DNA from: Opitutia bacterium
Lineage (GTDB): Bacteria > Verrucomicrobiota > Verrucomicrobiia > Opitutales > T3Sed10-336
Length of the DNA: 58,146 bases
Direction of reading: 5' to 3'
NCBI GenBank assembly: GCA_003558065.1
Contig: PWMU01000185.1
Coordinates: 1 to 58,146 of the forward strand
Positions 24,076 through 32,375 of this stretch are shown here, piece after piece. The notes below the pieces were generated by a model. It saw only the letters and a program-made list of their open reading frames with translations. It searched no databases and was not told where the DNA came from. A program made the position numbers and the translations under genes. Positions within the stretch are counted from its first letter, which is position 1, and every line of letters starts with the position of its first letter.

Positions 24076-25896
24076 TCACGCCTCCGCCATCCGGCGGAAA
24101 TGGGAGTTGTCGGTCGCCAGCTCGTCGAAGGTGCCGGTTGCGGCGATCCGGCTGTCTTCGACCAGGACGATCCTGTCGCAGCGGCGAATCGTGGAGAGGC
24201 GATGGGCGATCATGATGATCGTCTTGCGTCCCGCGAGGGATTCCACCGCTTCGACGATGACCCTTTCGGTTTCCGTGTCGACCGAGCTGGTGGCTTCGTC
24301 GAGGACAATAACGTCCGGGTCGTGGTAGAGGGCGCGGGCGATACCGATGCGTTGCCGCTGGCCGCCGCTCAGGCGGATGCCGCGTTCGCCGACTTCGGTA
24401 TCGTAGCCGGCGGGAAGCTCCGTTTCGATGAACGTGTCGATATTCGCAAGGCGGGCGGCGTCGCGGATGCGTGCTTCGTCGATGGTCTCGGGGGCGATCC
24501 CGTAGGCGATATTCCGACGGACCGAATCGTCGGCGAGGTAGATTTCCTGGGGAACGTAGCCGCAGTTGCGTTGCCAGTCGCTGCGGTTGGTTTCGTCGAC
24601 GGGGATCCCGTCGACGCGCATCTCACCGGCCTGGGGTTCGAGAAGTCCGAGCAGGATGTCCGCCAGGGTCGTCTTGCCCGCCCCGGACTTCCCGCACAGG
24701 CCGATCCTCGAGCGTGCGGGCAGGGTGAGGTTCACCTCGTGAACCGCCGGGCGTTCGCTCTTGGGGTAGGAATAGGTGACCGCCCGAAGTTCGAGTTCCC
24801 GTTTGAGGGGCAGACGGACGGAACGTCCTGATTCCGAACCGCCCTGCGCCCACTGGAGCGCCGGGGTGGATCCGCCGGTCAGGAGGGGCGCGCATTCCGA
24901 ATACACTTTGTCGACGCTTTCCCTGTAATAGCGCAGGCGGCTGAAACAGCTGTAAAAGCCCTGAATGGCCGGAAGGAGCCGGTAGCCTGCCACGCCGAAC
25001 ACCCCGAGTACCGGAAGCGCGCCGGCTACGCCGTCGTGTTGGTGCAGAAGAATCAGCGCGACCCCGATCATGCCGGCGAACGCGAGGGTTTCGACTACGT
25101 GTTTGGGGAGACTGGAGTACAGAGCCGCCCGTTCCTGGTGGCGGAAGTACCGTTGGGAGGGCTCCTCGAAGGCACGAACGAAGTAGTCTTCCCGGCGGAG
25201 AACCTTCAATTCCTTGAGTGTGCCGAAGGCTTCGCTGACCGCTTTATAGCGGAGATTGTCGCATTCCGCCCGTTTCTTTCCGGCTTCACTCAGCTTTCTC
25301 CGCAGAAGGAAATAAATACCCGTGTAGCTCGCCGCGAAGAAGAATCCGGCGCCGAGCGCAATCCAGGGGCTCACGACGATCAACAGCAGGCTCAATCCGG
25401 TTATGGTGAGCAGGCGGGTTATTCCGTTCATGACCGTCCCGATGAAGCCGCCGGTGACCAGGTAGACTTCCGAGAAAATGTTGCGCAGGAATTCCGAAGT
25501 ATTGCGGTTGAGGTAATACGTGTAGGGGCGCAGCAGGTAGCTGCGCAGGAGCAGCGTGGACAGGCAGGTGTTCAGCTTGGCGGAGAATCGTGCGGCAAGG
25601 ATGCTGTGAAGAGCCCCGATGAGATTGGCAAGCACCACCGCGCCGATCACCAGGGCGCCAAGAGCGATGAGCAACGAGGTGTGGTCGGGCGGTTCCCAGA
25701 TGCGGTGGAGTAGCTGCATCGCGCGGCCTCCTTCCAGTCTCCCGGCGTCGGAGATCGCCTGAAGAAAGGGAAGGATCGAGCCCACCATCACCAATTGGGA
25801 CAGCGCGTTCAGGTTCATGAGCGTGAACAGGCCGAACAATCCCCAGCGGTAGTTTCGGGGCAGCAGCTCCCAGCACTTTTGAATGGCAGTAAACAT
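24076..25896 (-). CDS. Lasso-cluster ABC exporter
   Basis: A 606-residue half-transporter: an N-terminal membrane domain with several hydrophobic helices (VVLANLIGALHSILAARF; ITGLSLLLIVVSPWIALGAG) and a C-terminal ATPase with Walker A GKSGAGKTTLA (about residue 400), signature LSGGQRQRIGIARAL (about 508), Walker B VIVLDEATSSVD (about 530) and the H-loop AHRLST. It would work as a homodimer and export the mature peptide, giving self-immunity as the D protein of lasso systems. No N-terminal C39 peptidase is present, which fits leader removal by the B2 protein. It starts 17 bases after the B2 gene, so the two are surely co-transcribed. Confidence 0.88.
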   Translation of the reverse strand: MFTAIQKCWELLPRNYRWGLFGLFTLMNLNALSQLVMVGSILPFLQAISDAGRLEGGRAMQLLHRIWEPPDHTSLLIALGALVIGAVVLANLIGALHSILAARFSAKLNTCLSTLLLRSYLLRPYTYYLNRNTSEFLRNIFSEVYLVTGGFIGTVMNGITRLLTITGLSLLLIVVSPWIALGAGFFFAASYTGIYFLLRRKLSEAGKKRAECDNLRYKAVSEAFGTLKELKVLRREDYFVRAFEEPSQRYFRHQERAALYSSLPKHVVETLAFAGMIGVALILLHQHDGVAGALPVLGVFGVAGYRLLPAIQGFYSCFSRLRYYRESVDKVYSECAPLLTGGSTPALQWAQGGSESGRSVRLPLKRELELRAVTYSYPKSERPAVHEVNLTLPARSRIGLCGKSGAGKTTLADILLGLLEPQAGEMRVDGIPVDETNRSDWQRNCGYVPQEIYLADDSVRRNIAYGIAPETIDEARIRDAARLANIDTFIETELPAGYDTEVGERGIRLSGGQRQRIGIARALYHDPDVIVLDEATSSVDTETERVIVEAVESLAGRKTIIMIAHRLSTIRRCDRIVLVEDSRIAATGTFDELATDNSHFRRMAEA

Positions 25897-25913
25897 CGTA
25901 GGAATTTCTCAGG

Positions 25914-26336
25914 CTAGGGATTCCGGAAATCACTGTATTCGTCCCGTGGATTTCCTCCGACCACGATTTGACCGTTCACCTCGACCCAGGCGTGAGCCTG
26001 GAACTGCCCGTCCACCTTCCTGGCTCCGAAGCGCAGGGTTGACGGATGTCCCCGCCGCGCCAGAACTACCTGGGCGGCGAGGCCCTGGGTCAGGCAGGAA
26101 CCCAACGGCACCCACCGGGCGGCACGCGAAACGTACCGGCCGATGAGTTCCGGTTCCATGCGGGAAGCGTGCACTCGCGTTCGTTTCCTTGCTTCGTATC
26201 CGGAAACGGAATGGTGAACTCTCCGGAACGGCACCAGCCACAGGGCCAGTCGAGCGATCCACAGAACCAGCAGCGATTCCAGGAATAATCGCTTCTCGGC
26301 AGGCGGGACAGCCCGCCAATTAGCCATCCGACCCAT
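25914..26336 (-). CDS. Lasso leader peptidase B2 (transglutaminase-like)
   Basis: A 140-residue protein of the B2 family, which cuts the leader from the precursor. The catalytic Cys is in LGSCLTQGLAAQ (C81) and the His in AHAWVEVNG (H115). The third residue of the triad, an Asp some 12-14 residues after the His, is not evident; G127-G128-N129 stand there, and the nearest acid is D132. A hydrophobic segment near residues 17-37 (FLESLLVLWIARLALWLV) may contact the membrane. The gene overlaps the end of the PqqD gene by 17 bases, which implies coupled translation. The start with a GAGGTG site was chosen; a second ATG follows 9 bases on. Confidence 0.86.
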   Translation of the reverse strand: MGRMANWRAVPPAEKRLFLESLLVLWIARLALWLVPFRRVHHSVSGYEARKRTRVHASRMEPELIGRYVSRAARWVPLGSCLTQGLAAQVVLARRGHPSTLRFGARKVDGQFQAHAWVEVNGQIVVGGNPRDEYSDFRNP

Positions 26337-26625
26337 CGCGCACCTCGATCAACTGGGCCTGTGCCAGCTCCTCCAGCAGGGCGACCAGGTCGCGTCCCGC
26401 AGCTTCCTCGCTTATGTCGAACTCGCTCAACAGAGCCTTTCGAAGGTCCGCCACGCGGATCGGCTTCTGTAAATAGTCCCAGAGAAAAGCCCCGGTCTCA
26501 TTCAGCCCGTAATACAATCCGTCGGGCAGGTGCAGGACCGCCGCCTCACCGGAGAGGTCGCAGGTAAGCTGATCCGAAACCGCGGCTACCACGGTATCGT
26601 CTGTGAGGTCTTCAGGGAATTTCAT
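26320..26625 (-). CDS. PqqD-family RiPP recognition protein (B1)
   Basis: A 101-residue stand-alone PqqD fold. The pattern VLHLPDGLYYGLNETGAFLW, then ADLRKALLSEFDI, then VALLEELAQAQLIEV is typical of the lasso B1/RRE protein, which binds the precursor leader (Tyr, Pro, Leu, Gly positions) and delivers it to B2 and the cyclase. It is the first gene of the processing operon and overlaps B2. The promoter just upstream is listed separately. Confidence 0.88.
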   Translation of the reverse strand: MKFPEDLTDDTVVAAVSDQLTCDLSGEAAVLHLPDGLYYGLNETGAFLWDYLQKPIRVADLRKALLSEFDISEEAAGRDLVALLEELAQAQLIEVRDGSDG

Positions 26626-26662
26626 GATTCAGTAGCTGTTGGTGCGGGAGAAAGCTCAATTA

Positions 26663-26689
26663 ATGATAGCCGCTTTCCCCGCGTGTCAA
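26663..26689 (-). promoter_or_regulatory. Candidate promoter of the lasso processing operon
   Basis: On the minus strand a perfect TTGACA (26684-26689) is followed by TATCAT (26663-26668, 5 of 6) with a 15-base spacer, somewhat short. The start codon of the PqqD gene is about 38 bases downstream. No other promoter-like pair is seen in the gap. Confidence 0.45.
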
Positions 26690-26802
26690 GCGGAATGGAA
26701 TCCCTCCGGAGTCACTGCGCGACGTCTCCATGGAAGTTTCCGGTCTGCACGGGAGGGGGCCGGGGCGAGTGGCACGGTAATGGCGCTTGCTCGAAGTAGC
26801 TT

Positions 26803-26839
26803 AGGCTTCCAGCCTGAGCCAACACGCTGAAAGCGTGTT
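26803..26839. repeat. Two adjacent mini-palindromes
   Basis: AGGCTTCCAGCCT (5-bp stem, 3-base loop) is followed within 5 bases by AACACGCT-GAA-AGCGTGTT (8-bp stem). They lie in the 297-base gap between the lasso operon and the pseudopilin gene. They look like small dispersed palindromic units. No gene is seen in the gap. Confidence 0.55.
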
Positions 26840-26922
26840 CTTCTACTTTGGGCACAACCGGGCGACATTCGGGCGGGGCGGTTCCTGAACCCGGTCGATC
26901 AGGCCCCTGGCCATGCGTGCGT

Positions 26923-27669
26923 CTACTGTCGCCACTCCCGGTAACCGTAGGGGAGGGCGGCCGTGTCGATCTGGCGAAGGGGATTGAACCAGCTTCCGCC
27001 CTGATTGAACGGGTACTCCTCGCGGCTCAGCCGGGCGATGTGGCCGTCGACAAACACGGCGTTGGAGTGACCGTTGTGGATAAATACTTCCCCCTGACGC
27101 TGGTTGTTGCCGCGAATTTCCGGGGGCATGGAGATCCGGCCCCAGCCAAACCAGTCGTGAGCGAGAAGGATCCGCGTGGGTTCCCGGATCTGTTCGTAAC
27201 GCAGCCGGCGGTCGTCCTGGCCGTCATAGGCGACCAGCAGGTAATTCATGGCGTAATTGGAGTGCAAGAACTGCCAGTTGTCGATCAGGCCGACCTTGGA
27301 CGAACACTTGAAGATTTCCTTTTTGTTCAGGTGACGGTCGTAATCGAGGTAGGAAGCGAGCTCCATCGTCCAGGTCTTGCCGCCGCCGTTGTTGTCGTCG
27401 GGAAAGAAACCGCTGTGGTCCTCTGAATAGAGCACGGTCGCCAGGTGTATCTGCCTGAGATTGTTCTGGCAGGAAGCGCTCCGGGCGGATTCCCGGACCG
27501 CGCCGAGGGTCGGGATCAGGATCGCGGCGAGGATGCCTATGATCGCGATGACAGTCAACAGTTCGATGAGCGTGAACGCGCCCGAACGGCGGGCGCTCCG
27601 GGTTGGTTGTGAACGCGGGATCGGGCTTGATGGCTGCATCGGCGTGGGTGTTTGCGGTTGAACAATCAA
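26923..27669 (-). CDS. Type II secretion-like pseudopilin (N-methylation motif, H-X9-DG type)
   Basis: A 248-residue protein with a prepilin signal: a basic lead (RSARRSG) then [20 protein letters not shown], cleaved after Gly with methylated Ala next, and a hydrophobic helix for the pseudopilus or membrane. The C-terminal half has [13 protein letters not shown], the H-X9-DG motif common in the large pseudopilin families of Planctomycetes and Verrucomicrobiota. The start codon overlaps the stop of the upstream propeller gene (ATGA), so the two are translationally coupled. The function of such proteins is not known; they are probably surface-exposed. Confidence 0.85.
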   Translation of the reverse strand: MIVQPQTPTPMQPSSPIPRSQPTRSARRSGAFTLIELLTVIAIIGILAAILIPTLGAVRESARSASCQNNLRQIHLATVLYSEDHSGFFPDDNNGGGKTWTMELASYLDYDRHLNKKEIFKCSSKVGLIDNWQFLHSNYAMNYLLVAYDGQDDRRLRYEQIREPTRILLAHDWFGWGRISMPPEIRGNNQRQGEVFIHNGHSNAVFVDGHIARLSREEYPFNQGGSWFNPLRQIDTAALPYGYREWRQ

Positions 27670-29849
27670 TCCTCGTGGACGACCCGAAGCCGGATGAAGC
27701 GGCGCAGGACGCTGTCCGAAGGGACATTGTCCCGGACCTTGAGGGTCGCGGCGGTGGTTTCGATGACCGTGACAGCCTCGTCGCCCGATTGCCAGTCCAA
27801 TAAATCGTCCGAAACCTCGACGATCCAGGTGAGGCCGGTTGCGAGGGGATTCCGGTTAACGGTGAGTGTGAGATACGACGTGGCGTCAACCGTTTCGATC
27901 GCGCCCGCGGGCAATCCTCCGAGGTCCGGCGCGAGGGGGTTAAGGCCGAGGGCGTATTCCAGAAGATTCGGAATCCCGTCCCCGTCCGGATCATCGGACG
28001 GGCCCCGCATGCCTTCCGGGATCCCTTGGTTTATTACCCACTCGGCAAAGGTTTCTCCCTCCGCTGGAGCGAGCAGAGAAATGCCGAACGGACTGGTTTC
28101 GCCTTCAACCAGGATTTCGGGAGCCTGCGACCCGTCGGAGGGACCCGACTTGACGCGCCCCCCGATTCGTTCGACCCAGTACAGGGTGCCGCCGTCGCTG
28201 CTGAGCGTGATGCCGAGCGGTTCCTGCAGGCCGTCGAAGATCGTTTCGATCGTGCCGGTGTCGATGGCGTAACGGAGAATGGTGCCGGTGTTGAAGTTGG
28301 ACGCGTAGAGAATCTTGTCCGCCGAGTCGAAGGCGAGCCCGTAAACGCCCGCGGTGAACGTGGTGACCGTCGTCAGGCCTCCTCCGTCCGAGTCGATGCG
28401 GAATAGCTCTCCATTGCCCGCCGATGCCATGTAGAGTTCCCCGGTTTCGGTGTCGAGAGTCAGTCCGCTGGTCTGGTTGGTGTCCTGGTCGATGAGGTGG
28501 ACGATGTCGTTGCCGTCCAGGTCCGCGGCGAAGAGACCCTGGGTCCATTGGGTCCAGTACATGCGGTTTTCCTCCGGATGGATCACCAGAAACTGGGGAA
28601 GAGTACGATCCGTTACGAGAGGGGTGATTTCCATGCCGTCAAGGCCGGACCGCATGATACGGTTTCCCTGATCCTCGGCCCAGTAAACGTGTCCGGCGGC
28701 GGCATCCAGCGCCACGCCGATCGGACGGCTGAGGCCTGCGACAACGTTGCGGGCGCCGCCGTTTGCGAGATCGGCGGTTCTCAGGTCGGAACCGTTGGTC
28801 CAATAGAGATCGCCGGGCTCGACCGGCTCGGGGTCGGCCGGCTCCACCAGCTCAAAGGCGGCGATGCCGTTGTTGGTGCCCAGAACGAAGAGCCGGGTTT
28901 CGGAGAAGGCGAGTTCTCCGGTGCCTTCGATGCTCGCGTTTCCCGAATGAAAGTTCCTCACGGCCAGGGGAGCGTTAAAGGTGTCTTCGCTCAACGTGGA
29001 AAGCCGGTACAGGTAGACGTCGGATGATCCGGCAACGAGGCCCGCCAAAAGGTCGCGGTCGACATCGATGCGGATGGGCGAAATACCCCCTGCGAACACG
29101 CTTCCGCCGAAAACGCGCAGTACGTTTCCGTCGAAATCGAATTCCCGCAGGGGCTGGCCGGCACGGTTTCCCCAAAAAGTTTCGCCCGGGCCGAAATCGA
29201 CCCCGAGTCCGAACGTGGTCGGGGTGTCGTACTCGATGGGTTCGACTTCCAGGGTCTCACCGGACTCGTCAAAGGTCAGCCGGGAAACGACCCGGACCGC
29301 GTCGAGCGTCTGGTCCCAAAAGTCGGGCACCACCACGATCTCGGTGGCCTGACCGGTGCCGCGGATTGACAGATTGTCGCCGTAACGCGTGAGCGCGCCG
29401 GATACCCCGTCGCTGGGATCGCCTTCGTAGACGACCACCGGGTCGGCGTCCTCGTCCTCCCAACGATAAATCTTGTACGGGTCCTGCCGGCTGTTGCCGG
29501 TGAGGTTGCCCGCGTAGATGACGCCGTCGGCGTCCACCCTGATTTTCCGCAACAGGCGCACCCCTCCGCTGATACCCTCGATCGACAACTCCCCGACTTC
29601 GGCGCCGTCGGAGGCGTCGAGGACATGAATGCTCTCGTTCCCGTCGCGTCCGTGTACCAGGAGCAGGTGGCCGGTGACCGGGTTGTAGGCCATCCCCTGT
29701 TCGTCGTAGCCGCTGGTTAAATAGGGGCGGTCACCCGGCTCCAGGTGCCAGACCGGTTCGTCGCTCAGGCTCGTGTCCTGGGCGAATGCGGCGGTTGACG
29801 CAAAACAGACCGCCAACGCGGTCGAGAGGCGGATCAGTGTACGTTTCAT
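27666..29849 (-). CDS. Secreted beta-propeller protein with YWTD-like repeats and DGIPN module
   Basis: A 727-residue protein with a clear signal peptide ([20 protein letters not shown], then AFA before QD). Residues about 345-585 hold LDL-receptor class B-type repeats ([61 protein letters not shown]), a six-bladed propeller that usually binds proteins or glycans. The N-terminal 340 residues are also propeller-like (ENLT-type strands, [17 protein letters not shown]). The C terminus has [16 protein letters not shown] and RRFIRLRV, the module shared with two other secreted proteins. Coupling to the pseudopilin gene suggests they act together at the surface. No enzymatic residues are seen. Confidence 0.8.
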   Translation of the reverse strand: MKRTLIRLSTALAVCFASTAAFAQDTSLSDEPVWHLEPGDRPYLTSGYDEQGMAYNPVTGHLLLVHGRDGNESIHVLDASDGAEVGELSIEGISGGVRLLRKIRVDADGVIYAGNLTGNSRQDPYKIYRWEDEDADPVVVYEGDPSDGVSGALTRYGDNLSIRGTGQATEIVVVPDFWDQTLDAVRVVSRLTFDESGETLEVEPIEYDTPTTFGLGVDFGPGETFWGNRAGQPLREFDFDGNVLRVFGGSVFAGGISPIRIDVDRDLLAGLVAGSSDVYLYRLSTLSEDTFNAPLAVRNFHSGNASIEGTGELAFSETRLFVLGTNNGIAAFELVEPADPEPVEPGDLYWTNGSDLRTADLANGGARNVVAGLSRPIGVALDAAAGHVYWAEDQGNRIMRSGLDGMEITPLVTDRTLPQFLVIHPEENRMYWTQWTQGLFAADLDGNDIVHLIDQDTNQTSGLTLDTETGELYMASAGNGELFRIDSDGGGLTTVTTFTAGVYGLAFDSADKILYASNFNTGTILRYAIDTGTIETIFDGLQEPLGITLSSDGGTLYWVERIGGRVKSGPSDGSQAPEILVEGETSPFGISLLAPAEGETFAEWVINQGIPEGMRGPSDDPDGDGIPNLLEYALGLNPLAPDLGGLPAGAIETVDATSYLTLTVNRNPLATGLTWIVEVSDDLLDWQSGDEAVTVIETTAATLKVRDNVPSDSVLRRFIRLRVVHED

Positions 29850-30140
29850 CGGGCTTTCTGGATTAGGGAATTCGATTTAAGGTGCATGGAGTTGCAATCG
29901 GGAAATAGATTGACAAAGACCTATTATAATAGATATCAGAAAAATAATAAAGTATTAAATGAAAAACACACGCGAGTGATTGCGACAGTGAGCGTCCGGG
30001 CCCAAGGGGCTCGGATCGGGTTCTCCCGGGAGGCTGTCGGGCTTCGCCGACAGACTCCTGGCCGCTCCACCTCACGCCCCGGCATTTTCTGTTTCCACTT
30101 TCCTGTTGCCGCGGGAAACGTGGGTTTCTATATCCTTTCC
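29850..30140. other. Intergenic region between divergent genes
   Basis: This gap carries the promoters for the propeller gene (leftward) and serS (rightward). It holds a perfect 12-bp AT palindrome CTATTATAATAG (29921-29932), whose TATAAT reads as a -10 on both strands, and a TTGACA at 29910 too close to it to pair. CTGTCGG and CCGACAG (30034-30053) form a hairpin upstream of serS. No gene is seen; the long frame that opens here upstream of serS is an extension. Confidence 0.5.
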
Positions 30141-31415
30141 ATGATCGATCTCAAAGTGCTTCGCGAGGACCCGGAACGGGTGCGTACCGCCATCGCCAAC
30201 AAGGGCTCGGATTGCGACCTGGACGCCGTGCTCGAGGCGGACCGGGTCCGTCGGGCCGGGCTGCGCGAAGTGGAGGACCTGCGTTCCCGGCAGAAGGCGG
30301 CCAATACGGAAATGGCCGCGCTGCCCAAGGGGTCTCCCGAATTCAAGGAAAAGGTCGGCGAAATGAAGCGGCTGGCTGCCGAGGTCAAAGAGAAGGAGGC
30401 CGAACTGCGGAAAGTCGAGGCGAGCTGGCAGGAGCTTGTCCTGACCGTTCCGAACGTCGCCCACGACAGTGTTCCCGTGGCCCCGGATCCCTCCGGCAAC
30501 CAGGTCCATTCAATTTGGGGAGAAGACCGCAAGGAGTGCCCGTATGCGCGTCCCCACTACGAGATTCCCTGGCTCGAAGAGAACGTCGACTTCCGGCGCG
30601 GCGGAAAAGTGACCGGGGCGGGCTTTCCTTTTTACCGTGGTGACGGGGCGCGCATGGTGCGGGCGCTCGTCCGGTTCTTTTTGAGCGAAGCGGAAAAGAA
30701 CGGCTACGAGGAGATGTACCCGCCGCTCGTGGTCAATGCCGCCAGTGCCACGGCCACCGGCCAGCTTCCCGACAAGGAAGGGCAGATGTACCAGACTGTG
30801 GAGGATTCCCTCTACACCATTCCCACGGCCGAGGTGCCGGTCACCAATTTTTTCCGCGACGAGATCCTTGCCGAGGCGAGTCTTCCGGTCAAGGTATGCG
30901 CCTACACGCCTTGCTTCCGTCGCGAGGCGGGAAGTTACGGCAGGGATGTCCGCGGGCTCAACCGGCTGCACCAGTTCGACAAGGTGGAGTTGGTCAAATG
31001 GGTGCATCCGTCGGCCAGTTACGGTGAACTGGAACGTCTTCGCGAGGAAGCCGAAGCCCTCGTCCGGAAACTGGAGCTGCCCTACCGGGTACTGCTGATG
31101 TGTACCGGCGACCTCGGGTTCACTCAGGCCAAGAAGTACGATATCGAAGTTTGGGCGGCCGGGCAGCAGCGGTGGCTGGAGGTTTCCAGTTGCAGCAACT
31201 TCGAAGCCTTCCAGGCCCGGCGTGCCGGGACCCGTTTTCGCGACGCCGACGGCAATGTGCAGCCGGTTCACACGCTCAACGGATCCGCCCTGGCCGTTCC
31301 CCGGATTATGGCGGCGCTCCTGGAGAACAACCTTCAGGCAGACGGAACCGTGCGCATCCCCGAAGTCCTGCTTCCGTGGTTTGGCAAGGAGACCATGGGC
31401 CGGGCAGCGCGGTAG
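30141..31415 (+). CDS. serS: Seryl-tRNA synthetase
   Basis: A 424-residue class II synthetase that charges tRNA-Ser, and tRNA-Sec where present, with serine. The N-terminal coiled-coil arm (about residues 30-105: ADRVRRAGLREVEDLRSRQK) clamps the long variable arm of tRNA-Ser. The catalytic core shows motif 2 in CFRREAGSYGRDVRGLNRLH and motif 3 near NGSALAVPRIMAALLENN. The TAEVPVTN segment marks the serine pocket. The start ATG at 30141 gives the family's MIDLKVLREDPERVR opening; the frame runs open upstream but that extension is not coding. A tRNA-Ser gene lies 14 kb downstream. Confidence 0.97.
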   Translation: MIDLKVLREDPERVRTAIANKGSDCDLDAVLEADRVRRAGLREVEDLRSRQKAANTEMAALPKGSPEFKEKVGEMKRLAAEVKEKEAELRKVEASWQELVLTVPNVAHDSVPVAPDPSGNQVHSIWGEDRKECPYARPHYEIPWLEENVDFRRGGKVTGAGFPFYRGDGARMVRALVRFFLSEAEKNGYEEMYPPLVVNAASATATGQLPDKEGQMYQTVEDSLYTIPTAEVPVTNFFRDEILAEASLPVKVCAYTPCFRREAGSYGRDVRGLNRLHQFDKVELVKWVHPSASYGELERLREEAEALVRKLELPYRVLLMCTGDLGFTQAKKYDIEVWAAGQQRWLEVSSCSNFEAFQARRAGTRFRDADGNVQPVHTLNGSALAVPRIMAALLENNLQADGTVRIPEVLLPWFGKETMGRAAR

Positions 31416-31488
31416 TGCGAACACGAAAGCCGCCGTTCGGATCCGGGTCGCTTTCCCCCCCGGCCCCTGCAGGAGCGGCTTTGGGCTG

Positions 31489-31640
31489 AATGGCACTCGG
31501 TTAAGCGGGTAAATCGATGGAAGGATGGGAACCGCAAGCACAACCGACATACCCCACCGCTCCAGCGAGCGGGCCCCTCCTCTTTTTAAAGGGGACTCTT
31601 TACAAATTCCCCTCTTGAGGGGGCCATTCGCCGGCATGGT
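31489..31640 (+). repeat. Dispersed intergenic repeat, family A (second copy)
   Basis: An imperfect copy of 15133-15290, sharing GATCGATGGAAGGATGGGAA and the CCCCACCGCTC box in the same order. It is preceded by CCTGCAGGAGCGG, a trace of repeat family B. The gap from 31416 to 31784 holds no supportable gene. Confidence 0.65.
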
Positions 31641-31784
31641 GGGTTGTGTCCGGCGGGGCGTGTCGGCACCGCTGAAGATCGAGGTACTGGGCTCGCCACC
31701 TCCCTTAACCGGGCGCCGTTCGGTTTAACCTGCGGTCCGACGGGAACGGAGAAGGAAAGCACCGCGCCTGTGGCGCTTCGAACC

Positions 31785-32333
31785 TCAAAGCCCGTAATTC
31801 CCGGGCGAGAATCCCCTTTGTTCGAGGGCGTCGGCCACTTCGTCGAGGTCGAGCCGCGCGCCGCGGCGGATGCCGTTTTCTGAAAACCATCTCTGGTTCA
31901 TTTCGAGCGCGAACTGGACGCGCGTGTTCCGGGAGGAGACCGTGTTTTCGTCGAACGGGTGGAGGGGGTAAACTTCCTGGAGAATGCCGTCGGGGGTGAA
32001 GTAGCCGATGTCGAGGGGCAGGGGTGTGTTCTTCATGTAAAAGTGCCGCTGCGCGGGCGAGCTAAAGACAAACAGCATGCCGGCGTCCTCCGGGAGTTCT
32101 TCGCGGTACATCAAGCCGCGCGCCCGCTCTTCCTCCGTGACGGCCAGCTCGACGCGGATGGTTTCCTCGCCGATCGTGAGGGAAAAGCGATGGTCGGCGG
32201 GCAGGGGGCCCGAGGATTCCGGGGCTTCGCAGCCGGGCGAAACGAGCATGGCCAATGCCCCGAATAATAAAAGCGCCGGCGGGCCGAGGCGCGGTTTTGT
32301 GGTTGCCGGTGAGTGAGATCTGTTTTTCATCAT
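31785..32333 (-). CDS. DUF192 family protein, probable lipoprotein
   Basis: About 182 residues. The N terminus has a basic start and hydrophobic stretch ending LVSPGC, an imperfect lipobox, so anchoring to a membrane by lipid is likely. The mature part matches the DUF192 family: ELAVTEEERARGLMYREELP, GMLFVFSSPAQRHFYMKNTPLPLDIGYF (here in pieces: GMLFVFSSPAQ, FYMKNTPLPLDI) and EMNQRWFSENGIRRG. The biochemical role of the family is not known. The start at 32333 begins with two Met codons. It diverges from the M24 peptidase with a 42-base gap. The very long frame extending to 33401 upstream is antisense to that peptidase and rejected. Confidence 0.85.
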   Translation of the reverse strand: MMKNRSHSPATTKPRLGPPALLLFGALAMLVSPGCEAPESSGPLPADHRFSLTIGEETIRVELAVTEEERARGLMYREELPEDAGMLFVFSSPAQRHFYMKNTPLPLDIGYFTPDGILQEVYPLHPFDENTVSSRNTRVQFALEMNQRWFSENGIRRGARLDLDEVADALEQRGFSPGNYGL

Positions 32334-32375
32334 GAAACCTGCCCGATTTGAATACGTTACCGAGGAAGCATTCCC

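Noticed and set aside
26626-26922. Search for a second lasso precursor upstream of the PqqD gene
   Set aside because: The only minus-strand frame (about 60 residues, 26686-26868) has no leader motif and overlaps the promoter region.
29910-29926. TTGACA and TATAAT read as a serS-direction promoter
   Set aside because: The two boxes are only 9 bases apart, far too close to be used together.
29886-30140. An 85-residue N-terminal extension of seryl-tRNA synthetase
   Set aside because: The family begins with the M-I-D-L motif at 30141. The extension crosses promoter-like and hairpin sequence.
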